From Gossypium raimondii (taxonomy: Eukaryota; Streptophyta; Magnoliopsida; Malvales; Malvaceae): a DNA stretch of 64,000 bases. The stretch lies in assembly GCF_025698545.1 (NCBI RefSeq), contig NC_068569.1:5270001-5334000 (forward strand), given 5' to 3'. Positions 28,240 to 40,459 of the stretch are shown here, one piece after another (within the stretch, counting starts at the first letter, position 1; every line of letters starts with the position of its first letter). The notes beneath the pieces are model-generated. The model saw only the letters and a program-made list of their open reading frames with translations. It was not told where the DNA came from and did no database searches. Both the position numbers and the translations under genes were made by a program.

Positions 28240-31200
28240 ATGGTTAATAAGATTAAGAAGACGGGCGAGAAATAGGACAACGTGGTTAAGAATCGAGATA
28301 CTGTGAAGGGCTAAAAGGTTTTGTCGATCGACTTTGTGAATACTGTAGAGACCCAGATGGCTAAGGTCCAATTTGTTGTGAGCGATGTCCTTATGAGGGT
28401 GGAGGACATCTAATATTCCCTTAAAAAGATTAAGTCTGAGATGATTGCGTCTCAAGACAGGTTAAATGAGCAAGTCATGGAGGAGTTTAATGGGGCTATA
28501 AGAGAGGCCTTGGGTGAGCTTGTCCATAAGAATGAAACCTTTGAGGTGTTGGTGGAGCTGATGCAAGGCGAGATCAAGAAGCTCAAGAGTGAGCTTTCGA
28601 GCATCAAGGCAGCCAAGGATGATGGTGTGCTAATATGGTCAAATTATTGAGATGTGTCGAAGCCAAAGGAATTTAAAGGCACAACGGATGCCAAAGATGT
28701 GGACAACTTCCTTTGGAGTGTCGACCAATACTTCCGTGTGACCAGAATTGAGAAAGATGTTCTTAAGGTAAGCCCTACTTCGATGTACTTAACTGATATT
28801 GCCTTGCTTTGGTGGCATCATAAGAGTGACTATACATGGCATAGGGGCGAGAGTATTCATACTTGGGTGGCCTTCTGGAGGGAGTTTAGGCTACAGTTCT
28901 ACTCCAAGTATGCTAACAAAAAGCCCCAATCGAACCTGAGGCGGCTTACCCAACGCTGGACAGTGCACGACTATGTGTGTGAGTTTGTTGAGTTGATGCT
29001 TCAGATATCAAATATGGGTTAGAGTGATGCCCTATTTAGTTTCCTCAATGGACTTAAGTTGTGGTTAAAGATGGAGCTTCAACGTAGGGATTCTAGACCT
29101 TATGCGAGCCATAGCGGTAGTGGAGTCTGTAACACCCCTAACCCATATCCATCACTAGAATAGGGTTATAGGGCATTACCGGAGTTTACAAATTAATTTA
29201 CAAACATTTCATTATTTCATCAAGCATTCATATTTATAACCAATCAAAATCAAAACATTAAAGAGCTAACGTTGGCCAATTTAACTTATTCATGCCATTA
29301 TAACCAAAATTAAATCATCCAAAATTATTGATAGAACCAATGAATAGTGTGATATATCTCCGACAAGCTTCCAATCCAATTGAGCTTCCGATAATCATTT
29401 CAATGCATCTAATAATTATACATATTACCAATAATAATTCAATTCCAATAATAAAATACATATTTATATAATATTCATCACCAAATAACATTCACTTTAA
29501 TTAGAATTATACAAAATATAGTTCATACGAACTTACCAGGCTAAATTGCAGAAATACCAAAATTCAGGGACATTTTGGTAATTTTTTATTTTCCTCGCAT
29601 TTCCACCCAATCTTGATCTAATTTAATATTTCATTCAATTTATTAGTTTAAATAATAAAACACTTCATTTCATGCAATTTGGTCACTTTTTGACATTTTA
29701 CAAATTTACTCTTAAAATTTTACTTTTATTCAATTTAGTCCCTGAACCTAAAACATGTAAATTAGCCATTTTTAATGAAAACTCATGCTAGTTGAATAAT
29801 CATATGTTTTCCTCCTCCTCCTCTCCATTCCACATCCTTAAATGTATATAACATGCTTATATGTAACATTATCTATAATTTCATTATTTACTTATTTGTT
29901 CATTCAAAGCTGTCCACTTGAGTCATAATCACAAAATTATTTATATCTTGAGCTACGTAACTCTAAATTGAGATCCGTTAATTTTATATGAAACTATACT
30001 CACATATATTCTTACTATAAAAGTTTTAGAATTTTAGTTTAACCAATAAGTACATTTTAACCTTTAAATTCATCTCTATTCTGTTGTCCGATAGTTTTGA
30101 CCCTTCTTCACTAAAATTAATTATCTCCTCGTACAGGATTCGGATAATGTTACCGTCTATTTCTATTGAAAATAGAATCATTAAATATTTTAAACATATA
30201 AATTTAAGCCCCTAATCATTTTTATCCATTTTTTTTATGATTTTCCAAAGTCAGAACAGGGGAACCCAAAATCATTCTGACCTTATCTCACAAAATTTAT
30301 TATAACTCATGATTTACAACTTCATTGTTTACACCGTTTATTTTATGAGAAACTAGAGTCAATAATATTTAATTTCATATTTTTTTCATCCTCTAATTCA
30401 ATTTATACGATTTATGGTGATTTTTCAAATTTAACCTACCGCTGCTGTTCAAAACTATTTTAGTGCAAGATGTTGATAATCAAATTTATAACACCCTGCT
30501 TTCCTTTCTTTACAATATTTTCTATCAATTCCTCTTGTTTTCCTTCACTAACATATCAAGAACATATAACCTTATATAATAAAACCCTACATTAACATCA
30601 ATTTCATACATTTTCAATAATATCAAGCTCAAAAATATATTGAAATCTTGACGTTCTTATCTTGCTCTATTGATTTCAATCTTTAACTTGATTTTCTCTC
30701 TCCTCCAGCCTCTATTTCTTGAATCTAACTTGATATTCTAGCTCCTCATGGTCTCCTTATCAATTTTCTCTCTTGGTGGCTATGGAAATTTCTTTGATTT
30801 CTAAGTGAAAATGGTGAATTTTTAGTGAGAGGACCAAATTGTAAAGAAAGCAAAACTTTCTTTCTTCTCTTCTCTTCTAACGTGAAATGCATGGGAAAGG
30901 AAGATGATTCTTCATCTTTTCTTCCACTTATATATATACTAAATAAAATAGTAATAAAATGATAAAATGTCATTTAAAATTAAATTAAAATATTAATAAA
31001 CTAATATTTATTTATTTATTTAATCTAAAATATCTCCAACATCATCATTATTTTCTAGATTTATCTTTATTCTAATTTACCATTTTTCCCTTTAGATCTT
31101 TTAAAATTCCATCCTTGAGTCATCACTTAATTTGGTAAAATTATGATTTAGTCCTCATAATTCTTCATCTATTCAATTTGGTCCCAATTCATCCATTTTC

Positions 31201-31905
31201 CTTAGTTTCTAGATTATTGCACCCTTAAAATATTTACACTATTGGTCCTTTAACTTTTCATATTTACACTTTAACCCCTCAAATTTTGAGTATTTACTTT
31301 TGGGTAACAAAATTTTTCTTTTTTACAATTTAATCCTTTCTTTAATTAATATGTCATAATATACTTCCCAATGTTGTCATAACTCAAAATTCTCCTTTTT
31401 GTCACTTTATTTCCTTACTATATCAAAGATAATATCTTACTGTAAAAATTTTCGGGGTCACATATCAATTTAGACTTTTTAAATAAATAAAGTGCTCAAA
31501 CGTCGAAATTTTCGAACGAAATTTTCACGAAATCATTCCGTGAAATTGTAGACCATAAAAATAAAATTTTCCTCGTCGAATTTGTGGTCCCGAAACTACT
31601 GTTCCGACTAGACCCAAAAAATCGAGCTATTACAGAGTCCCTAGTCAAGTATCCCAAGGAATGAATGAAGTCCCCCAAGAGTCGTGGTAGAGAAAAAGGT
31701 GGGGGAGTCGATAACGACCATTCGTTGGATGAGGAGACAAGGCGTGCAAAACCCTAGCGAGATAAGGTGAGACCTGAGGCAACCGTGAAATAGGTGGACG
31801 AGAGAAAGCCACTCAGTTGCTTCTTATGTGAAGGTCCTCATAAGGTTCGAGATTGTCCCACCAAAGCCAAGTTATCCGCGACCTATAAATTGTTAAGGTG
31901 ACTAT
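28240..31905 (+). pseudogene. Broken gag of the Ty3/gypsy element
   Basis: A continuous plus frame from 28240 to 29022 encodes a gag N-terminus with a Lys/Glu-rich coiled-coil part (about 28441-28640) and a Retrotrans_gag-type domain (about 28654-29022; words PKEFKGTTDAKDVDNF, WWHHKSDY, REFRLQFY). It is interrupted by five in-frame stops, including 28648-28650 (TGA) and 29020-29022 (TAG). After the inserted element 29128-31634 the gag sequence resumes, and a CCHC-type zinc knuckle remnant with C-X2-C-X3-H-X4-C spacing lies at 31818-31856. A frame change occurs between 29022 and 29127. Not functional. Confidence 0.85.
29128..31634 (-). mobile_element. LTR-type element (probable solo LTR), family A copy 3
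   Basis: Plus-strand ends TGTAACACCCCTAACCC and GAGCTATTACA, so on the minus strand it runs TGTAATAGCTC to GTGTTACA. It is flanked by a perfect 5-bp target duplication GAGTC (29123-29127 and 31635-31639). It is 2507 bp and non-coding. Related to 23775-26836 in the opposite orientation, but it has about 185 extra bases at its 5' side (minus sense) and lacks the 3' portion with the 44-bp repeats. It interrupts the gag frame, and the gag sequence continues across the site when one target copy is ignored. Confidence 0.88.
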
Positions 31906-32611
31906 AAATAAAATTTTAATAAATAAATAAATACAAAATTATTAATTTTAAAAAATAATATGGGCAAACCTAAAATGGGCTTGGGCTAGCCATTTACAAA
32001 TGAGGACGGGCTTGAATAAAAGTTTATGCTCATATTTCGGGTCGGGCCAAGCTTGGGTAAGTATAGAGTGTGTTAATATCATGCATAAGCTCGATTTAGG
32101 CTCGATCCGAACTTGATCTGACCCAACCCATGAACACTTCTATTGTAAAGCATGGTTATAACAATTTATTAATAATTAATTATTTTATTTTACTTAAAAA
32201 AAAACTTGTGATTTTTATTAAAAATCATGTTGGTACCCCTCATTTTTTAAATTAAATATGGTCGCCTCTATTAGTAAAACCAAATTGGCACAAATATAAT
32301 TTGAAAAAAAAATTACTTTTTTTTTTCCCTTCTTTAGTACTCATTGGGGCAGCGGTCACACCCTGCCCAAAGTTTCTCCAAATCAAATATTAACACCCCA
32401 ACCTTCACAACTCTCTGAAAAATCTGTCTTCTATCTATTTATCTTTTCTCTCTAGGATTTTGATTACATCTTCGTTTAACTTAGCTTCTTTCTTTTAATT
32501 AGATTTTCAATCCTTTCCTTTCCTACAAAACGTTAACAACAAACAGGTTTTTCTTTGGGCGGTTTCATGCTAATTTGATTGGCTTTTCTTTTGTTCTTTT
32601 TTACACATTCA
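31906..32611. other. Repeat fragment and promoter region of the SMR gene
   Basis: 31945-32145 is related to the repeat in MnmA intron 7 (2735-3270; same orientation). 32150-32340 is AT-rich. 32340-32611 is CT-rich, consistent with promoter and 5' UTR of the downstream gene. Confidence 0.5.
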
Positions 32612-33001
32612 ATGGCACCCAGCAGCAGAAGAGGCAAAACAACAAGAAACGCAAGCAAGCCCAGAAGAAGTAAATACAGGAAGAAGCTCGTAAAGCCGAG
32701 CATCAATATTCAAACGTCCACATCAGCAACGTTGGAAGATTCGGCTTCCAAGATTGATGATGGATTTGCATTGGATCATAATATTGAAGGAGATGATGAT
32801 GTCTCTACTACAAGTCCATGCTCTACACCAAAGGCTCAAAGGTATCGAATACCGGAAATCCATACATGCCCTCCAGCACCAAAGAAGCGAAGATCAGTTC
32901 CCTCAAATTGCTCCTTACAAAGAACTCCTCCTATTGCTTTCTTTGCTTCTCCAGATTTAGAGCTCTTCTTCTTCTTTGCATTTAGAGATATTTCAGTCTG
33001 A
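32612..33001 (+). CDS. SMR: SIAMESE-related (SMR) cyclin-dependent kinase inhibitor
   Basis: Intronless frame of 129 aa from MAPSSRRGK, preferred to an in-frame Met 11 codons earlier because residues from here on have the typical short basic SMR start. SMR proteins bind CDK-cyclin complexes in the nucleus, block mitosis and promote endoreduplication. Visible features: a strongly basic N-terminus (Arg/Lys at 6-28), the family signature TPKAQRYRIP followed by CPPAPKKRR (72-94), and the C-terminal FFASPDLELFF block (110-120) that resembles the conserved cyclin-interaction region. An acidic patch (DDGF, EGDDD) precedes the signature, as in other members. It stands alone between a retrotransposon and a long gene-poor stretch. 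The exact family member is not assigned. Confidence 0.9.
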   Translation: MAPSSRRGKTTRNASKPRRSKYRKKLVKPSINIQTSTSATLEDSASKIDDGFALDHNIEGDDDVSTTSPCSTPKAQRYRIPEIHTCPPAPKKRRSVPSNCSLQRTPPIAFFASPDLELFFFFAFRDISV

Positions 33002-35543
33002 TGATAAGTGCTTTCCATAAATAAATATAATTCAAGAGTTTTGTTATAGTGTGAGAAGTTACTGTTTTGAGTGAAGAAGAAGAAGAAGAAGGTGGTAGCC
33101 ATTGCCTAGTATTTTTGGTACAGTAATCACAAATTTAGCTTTAATTCCTACTTTCTTTTTCAAAAGCAATATTGATGACTTTTGAAATTTAGGATTGCAA
33201 TCTGAAGTTTGAAAGTGTGATTTTTGTTTGCTAGAAGAGAAAGTGAAAGAATATATACTTCTTCCTGTCCTGTGTGCTTTCTTTTCTTATTATTGTTCAT
33301 GATATTAACTTACAAGTTTGTTATGAGTAAACTAATATCTGGGAAGCAAATAATATTTGGGTAACGAATAACTGAAGATATATTCCTAAAAAATATATTA
33401 ATATCCGGTGATTAATGGGTTAAATTGTGATGACTGGCACTGGCTGAGCCTGAGAGATATATTATTTAAAAGAATATTCCCTTGAGATCATGACTTGAAG
33501 AACATAAGATGGATGAAGTCGGCTGCTCAACATCCCAAAATAAAGCTTTTCTTTTTCTTTTCCTGAGGTTGTCCCGTTGCTAGGAGAATCCTATGAAGAG
33601 ATTCTTGCGCCTTTCACTGCAAAATCCCAACATTTTTTTTCCCTTCAGTTTCATGCCATTTAAATAATTGGAGTTTTATTAATAAAGAAAATCCCACTCC
33701 CAACTTAACTTCACTTTTTTTGACTTTCATATTTAATCTTATTGTTCTCATATTAGTATCTGCATTTTTTTCTCAAATCCTGAGAGTTTGAATGGTGATC
33801 TAAACTCTTTCAATCAACTCAGTGACATGAAATACGAAAATGCTAAAATCGGTATGTTTATTTAGTTACTAGAATTTGAAAATTAAATAAATAAATTACA
33901 CAATTAATTCATTTTGCACTAAAACTAAAAAGTTTATTCATTACATATTTTTATTATTTGACAAAATATATGTGACTAAAATTAAAATTGAATGGTGAAT
34001 TAAAATGATATAGTATGAAACAATAGTGACCATATTGCATACTTTTTCTTTTCGATGTCCAAAATAAAAATTCCAACGGTATAGTTTATTAAAAAATCAA
34101 TTAAAATTTTAAATATTTATTTTGAATTGTTAATTAATGAAAATATGAAAATTTAATATATCATATGGAATTTTCTTTTCCTGGCTTTATAATTAAATTT
34201 TCATATCTAACTTCTGTTTTTTCCTTTGCTTACAAAAACCCCGAAAAGTTTTTAAAATTTTGCTTTAAATAAATATTTTTAAGTTTTAAGTTTCAAATAA
34301 TTAATTATTGATAATTTATTAAATAAAAACATGTAATTAATGAATGCATAATTTCCATAATCTTTTTTTTGAATTTACGTGATATATTGTTATAGTATAT
34401 ATTCTTTTTTATTTAAATTAATTTACTCACAAAGATCAGATATTAATATTAACATATATATATATATATATATTGTTAGAATGAGTTTACGACTACATGA
34501 TTTAATGATATAAACTTATTTGTATAAAAATAAAATTATGACCTATTGAGTTTTAGTGTGGTTAATATTGGTGTTGTTGTTAGTGCAAGTGAACGTTTGT
34601 TAAAGTATGTATAAGCGTATTTATTGTTCTATTTAAAGGTTAGAGAAAATTATAAAATAAAAATAAGAATAAAATTATGAAACAAAATAGTTTATTTAAG
34701 GAGTAATTTAACTTTTGAAATAAAAAAATCATTTACTAGTTTTATTTAAAATTTCCATCATGTGCAATTATTTAACCACTTTTTTTGCTTTTTTTTTAAA
34801 TTTCATTCACCTTTGTGGGCAATGCCATGGTATAAATATATATGTTTTCATTTATCTATCATTTTAGTTAAAATCATTGGTACATAAATATAAATTTTTT
34901 AGAAGCTTTAATATATATACTAATATTAAACTTTTATTGAATTAGTGTTATGAAGTAATACTAAATTAGTTTAAGGAAATTGCTTAAATTATGACCACAA
35001 CAATAAAATAATAGAGAGGATATTTAAGATTTAATGTTTTCTTTTTGAACAATTTTATTATAGATTTTGATTTTTTTTACACAATGCCTTAGATCATAGA
35101 TGGGAGGATGATGCGCTTCAACGCACTCGAACCCACATCCTCTTACATTGACAATAATGTCCATACTGATCTAGCTAAAACTCAATCGACTTTAAGAATT
35201 AATGTTTAATAAATAAGAAATTGCAAAAACATAACCCACTAATTTAAAAACTAATTTTATACTTTTATATTAATCTTATTTTATTTTAAAATATAATTAT
35301 TTTTAATTAAACGTTTACTTTAACCCTTCAATAATAAAATGTGAAATACTACAATTAATGTTCTATCATAATTAATTAAGTTAAGCCCCTTTCTTTTGTT
35401 GCAATTTATAAATAAATACATACACAATTTGTAGGAAGAAAATATACATGTACACTACATAAAAAATTTGAACTAAGTTTAATGTTACGAGTCAAGTGAC
35501 ATTAATTTAATTAGTGTAGAACAATAATACTAAGAATACTAAA
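33002..35543. other. Gene-poor AT-rich DNA
   Basis: 3' flank of the SMR gene up to about 33300, then AT-rich sequence with no open frame of note. An (AT)n microsatellite lies at 34454-34473. Confidence 0.5.
34454..34473. repeat. (AT)n microsatellite
   Basis: Uninterrupted AT dinucleotide tract of about 20 bases. Confidence 0.85.
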
Positions 35544-36095
35544 TGTAATACCCACATTCGACCTAATCATCGGATCCGAATGTATAATGTCACATTATGT
35601 TGTGGAAACAATTGAAGCTAACTTACTTCTTTTATCATATCATTTAAAGCATAATATTATTCATATTAAAACAATCATTCATTTTAATCACAATCTTACT
35701 TTTCATACAGTATAATATTTTAATTCATCGACTTACAGGGTGATACTAAGTTAATTTAAGAGTTGAAACTCAAATCCAAACTCAATTATCAAGTTTCAAT
35801 GTTGTGTCTCGAGACAGGAAACTTCTTGTCTCGAGATAAGTTTCCATTTATTTTAGGTATTTTTGTTTCAAAATTAAACTGTCTCAAGACTGGGTCTTAA
35901 GGCCAACCTCTTTTTTTTTTAGCTTCGATGTTTGAATGTCTTGAGGCTTGGAGCAAGACAAAACTAGTTTAGTTTTGAAGTTTATTTGTCTACAATTAGT
36001 TATCTAACAAGGCATAAATTGAAATCGAATTATGAAAGCACAAATTGGTTTTTTATCCGTCGCTTGCTCTCTCCCTGGCCCTCGACGTTCTGACA
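35544..36095 (+). repeat. LTR-like fragment
   Basis: Starts TGTAATACCCACATTCGACC, an LTR-like beginning, and contains several TGTCTCGAGACA-like palindromic words (35810-35960). The right edge, a possible terminal ACA at 36093-36095, is uncertain and no target duplication is seen. Probably a truncated LTR. Confidence 0.45.
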
Positions 36096-36559
36096 ATTGA
36101 TAACCCGTTTCTTTTAATTATCATTATATTTTTAAAATGAAAAATAATTTTTTCCATTCATATGGTTATTACAAATTCTAATATATATATGATGATGATG
36201 ATCATGATGATGAAGAAGAAAAGGGATATAGATGGTTGCTTTCAACTTTCAATCATGGGATGAGATCTCTTTCCCTTTTTTAATTGTTTATAAAGTGTAA
36301 TGTCGTAGTTCATTGCTTGTTGGTTATAAATCTTATGACCATACATATGGGGTCATGAATCTGTCGTGGCTTGTAATATGTTTCTCCATAATTTTACGCA
36401 GATGAAAAAGTACTAACATACAATGTCAGAAAAAGCATATAGGTCCGATAAAATGTAATAAAAAAATACGTAATAAAAATGATTTATATATTAAAATTAT
36501 ATTAATATATAATTATAATGCTAAAAGTAATCATTAAATATGTTTGCGTTGATACAAGT

Positions 36560-37040
36560 CACCAATAAAGAGGAGAGGTTGGTAGAGAGGAGTGTCAGTT
36601 CATTTGTGATAGGCAAAGAACTCGTGTATGGAGGAGAAATTATTAGGGATGTTATATAGGATTTTTAGGAGAGGAGTTGATCCTTGGTCCCTCATACACT
36701 CGGGTTTATATAGAGGCCACCTCTTGTCCTGTAGTGCCATGTGCCTGACAGTACAATGTCTTGATGGTTGTTTACATTGGTCGGATGGCAAGGTTGCTCT
36801 AGGTCAATTGTCGCCATGGAGCGTGCTATGTAGTCTTACTATGGCATGCTCATCTTTGGGATTGTACACAATTGTTATGTCTCGATGGTCCCTAGAAGGA
36901 GTGCGTAATAAGTTGTCTCTAGGTTAACTTACACAAAATTTGCGAGGGGTTGCTTATAGTCCATCCCACACGAACGATTGATATGAATAGTTCCTTGCAG
37001 TCCAACAACTCACCATGTGCCGTGCTGAGGTGGGGTATAA
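36560..37040. repeat. Probable repeat fragment
   Basis: A GC-richer island in AT-rich DNA with open frames of 99 and 63 codons on opposite strands and no domain. Composition and abrupt edges suggest a transposon fragment; I cannot name the family. Confidence 0.3.
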
Positions 37041-37320
37041 CAGTTTGAAATCAATTGGAAACTAATAATTGTAAATACATTGAAAGTAATAAATAAAGGT
37101 TGGTTAAAATATGCCACAAGTCTTTATACTCTTCGTAAATTTAGAATTTAATCTTCGAATTTTTATTTCTAAGAATCTAGTCCTTCTATTTTTTAAAATT
37201 TTAAAATTCAGTTCCAAGTGTTAACATTATTAAATTTAGTTTCATTATAATATTACTTTTTAGTTACATTACTATTAAGTGGATATTTGCTATTTTAAAA
37301 TACCACACCAAAAAATTTAA

Positions 37321-37740
37321 TCAAAAGATAACAATATTAACAATTAGACTTAAATTTTGAAATCTAAAATAGAAAAAGTTAAATTGCTGAAAATTTATAA
37401 CATATTTTAATAAAAAATCTAAAATAAATCCATGAAGACTTTTTGCGCTAGTTTGTTTGAAAATAAAAAATGTAGAGACAAAATAAAATGGTACATTGTG
37501 TGGGTATAATGAGAGGAAAAGAGTGGAAGAGGACCTCGGAATGAGGGATATTAATGATATAAAATGAACAGTTGATCCAATTAATTTAGGTGCGTAAGGA
37601 TGGGTGGATGTCACTTCTCCTTTTTCATTCCAGTCATGAAATCGTTTAGCATCAGCTTTGCCAACTTTTGTAGAATCCGAGGTTGCCCCACAAATTAGTA
37701 ATTTTCGTCCAACCCAAATAATAATAAAACCGAAAGCCAC
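37321..37740 (-). other. Unrecognised 139-codon open frame
   Basis: Begins MAFGFIIIWVGRKLLICGAT and is followed by a hydrophilic stretch and then a Phe-rich tail that is simply AT-rich DNA. Only the first about 60 codons have coding-like composition. No domain recognised. Could be a gene remnant or chance. Confidence 0.15.
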
Positions 37741-40442
37741 CGAGATTTAAAATAGGTTTATTAGTAATATTTTAATTTTTTTTTACTTATTTTTATTTAA
37801 TTGATTATCTGTTTAAAAATGTTAAAAAGGTTATTAGTTGAGTAATACTTTTTTACCCATTTCTTTCTATTTATTCTCTATTTTAAAGTTGATGATTACA
37901 TAGAAATTTCATTACAGTAACTTTAATTACGTTAAACTTTTTTTTACTGTTACACATTTTCATGCGTTTTATATTTTTAATTTTCAAAATTTTCTCTCTA
38001 GTAATTGTGTTTATTGATTATATAAACAGGGTAAAACTGACATTTTCACTTATAATTTACTTTTGATTTATTTGTACTGTGTTGTGGTTAGCATTTAAAT
38101 GAAAATGTTGCTACAAGTTATTTATTACTTATTATGTCTTAATTTTTTTATTCCATTTGTTATGATTGTTTAATTGACGTTTGTTGGTTTTAATTAGATT
38201 TATTTATTTATTCATTCCTTTAAAAAAACTCTTTTTATTGTTTTTATTTACATAACAATCACTAAACTTTCAATAAAAGCATGAAAATATTATGTTAATA
38301 TGTTATAACAATATCTTTTTTATCAATTTTTTCAAAGAAAAAGTATTTAGTTTGTGGTACAATTGGTATTTAAGTTACAATATTGCTTTAATTTAATTAT
38401 CACTTATTATATCTTAAAATTTTATTACAATTTGTTATGATTGTTTAATTCACATATTTTAATTTTTTTATAAATTTTTCAAAAATTATAGTTGTTTCAG
38501 TTTTTTTATTTCCATAATAGTTACTAAATACATTTGTATAATTTTTTAAAAATTATTAAATGGGGATAATTTTTATAATATTTTTAGAAAATTTAAGCAA
38601 CTATAAATTTTATAAATTTATTATTACATGTTTAATTTGATTAAATTTATTTGGAATAATACTATACATTATAATTAATTGAAGTATTTAAAATTACTAA
38701 ATAATAAATTAATATGGTAGATGTTTCATGATAAATATTAGAATAATTGCATAAAAATATCACATCTCATTAAGATTTATATCTTTTAAAATTGGATTTT
38801 CAAGTGTTTTTTCATTCCTTCTACCGCAAGAGAAATTAAAATTTTAAAGCGATTTTAATTATAAAATGATTTGAATTTAAATTATTATAAGATGCTTTGT
38901 TTGAAGTATCTCATATAAAATGCAAAATACAGAAAGTCAATATCTTATATTTTGTGCTTATTGATTTTGATCGTATTTATACGGGTGTATTAAATATAAT
39001 TGTAAAATGTTATTGTTAGTACTTTAAAAAGAAAAAAAACTTTATAAGAATATCATGATATTATTTTAAAAAAATTAAGATATTAAAATTCTTAGAATGC
39101 TAAAATAGTTATTTTATTTTAAACATAATTAAATCAATTTATTTTAATTTTATTCATGATCGACACATGGCGCAGAATAATTCTTAATTAATTAATAATA
39201 ATGATTGTATTGTTGGAATTAATCAATTAGATATTAACTGGAATATTAGTGTGAAAAAAAGAATTGAATCGACTTTTTAAGTAAATCTATCATCTCCCTA
39301 TCTTCCTCTAAGTTGTCTCTAATAGTACCCATCAATAGAGTCAGGAATTCTCATGCCCAGTCAATTTCCTACAAATGCTCATTTTTAGTATAATGCGAAT
39401 CGATCTCATTGTCAAACCATTTATGATGCCACCAATATATATATCTTAATTATTATAATAATATTGAAATAATCCAATATCATATTGTTAACATAATATT
39501 AGGTCTAAATCAATGAGCAATAAGAAAAAACATATTGTATGTGGATCTTGAAAATTTCAGCTGCATTCGTACATAATATGATTCATAAATTATTTATTTA
39601 TTTTGGGTTTGTTCGAGGGGTGTACTTAATAGGGTATCCTAGGTTTTGCTAAAAAGAGAACATGTGAAAAGGTTAAAAATGAAACAAGTGCTGAGTTGAG
39701 GCCATTAGAATCTGAAGGGGGCGTGGTGGTGGCCTGAGCTTTAGCTAAATAATTATGATCCTGTTGGGCTTAAAGATGATTTACTAACTGCTCAAAAAGT
39801 TTTTAACTTATTACCATTACTCTTCATTTTTTTACTTTTTCTTTGTTTTTGCATGGACATGATTGATGGAGAAATGGAAGACAAGAAAAGAAAAAAGCAA
39901 TTCAACAAGAAGGATGAAAAGCCATGTTATTAATGTTTCTTTTTAACAAAAGAGGTCACAATTTGGTAATAAAATTTGATATTAAAATTTCAATATTTTA
40001 GATATTGTTTTTTTATAAAAATTATTACATGAATCAATTAAGTTCAATTTATAAATAAGAAACACGTGGGGTTCAGCAAAATCAACGGGATTTTTTTTAT
40101 AAAAAAGCTGGCTAAGAATTATTGAATTAAGAGTGAACTAATGATGACACAAATTACTTATTAGGATATGTAATATGTATATAAGATGATAAACCCTTTT
40201 GGTTATAAGAGAAATTGCATTTGATATTTCCTTTTCCAAAATACATGCATGTGATGTGAAGGATATTCTTTTGGGAAATAAATAAATTATAGAGTCGATC
40301 GAATACCCTGAAAAGGCTTAAACTTTAAAGGCAGTATATACGTATCCCAAGACTTTGAAGGTAACGGCTAATCTCTCAGCTTCTTTTTCAATGTGCTTTA
40401 GCTAGTACTACTAAAGGATCAACAATGGAAATAGCTACCCCT

Positions 40443-40459
40443 GCATGCATGCATGCATG
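40443..40459. repeat. (GCAT)n tract
   Basis: Four tandem GCAT units, forming RY-repeat-like CATGCATG words. Confidence 0.85.

Larger units (their letters stand above)
23644..31905 (+). mobile_element. Decayed Ty3/gypsy retrotransposon (5' LTR plus gag), interrupted by two insertions
   Basis: The 5' LTR starts at 23644 with TGTCACATCCCGGGAG, is split by the insertion 23775-26836, and resumes at 26842. It includes a TATATAAG promoter-like box at 26971-26978. A primer-binding-like TGGTATCAAAG (initiator-Met type) is at 28196-28206, just before the gag remnant (28240-31905). The gag is itself split by 29128-31634. Protease, reverse transcriptase, integrase and the 3' LTR are absent, so the element is truncated at the right near 31905. 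The exact end of the 5' LTR is unclear because 27222-28100 is AT-rich sequence that may be another insertion. Confidence 0.75.

Noticed and set aside
36600-36927. Overlapping open frames on both strands as genes
   Set aside because: No recognisable domain, no splice context, and the segment looks like a repeat fragment in gene-poor DNA.
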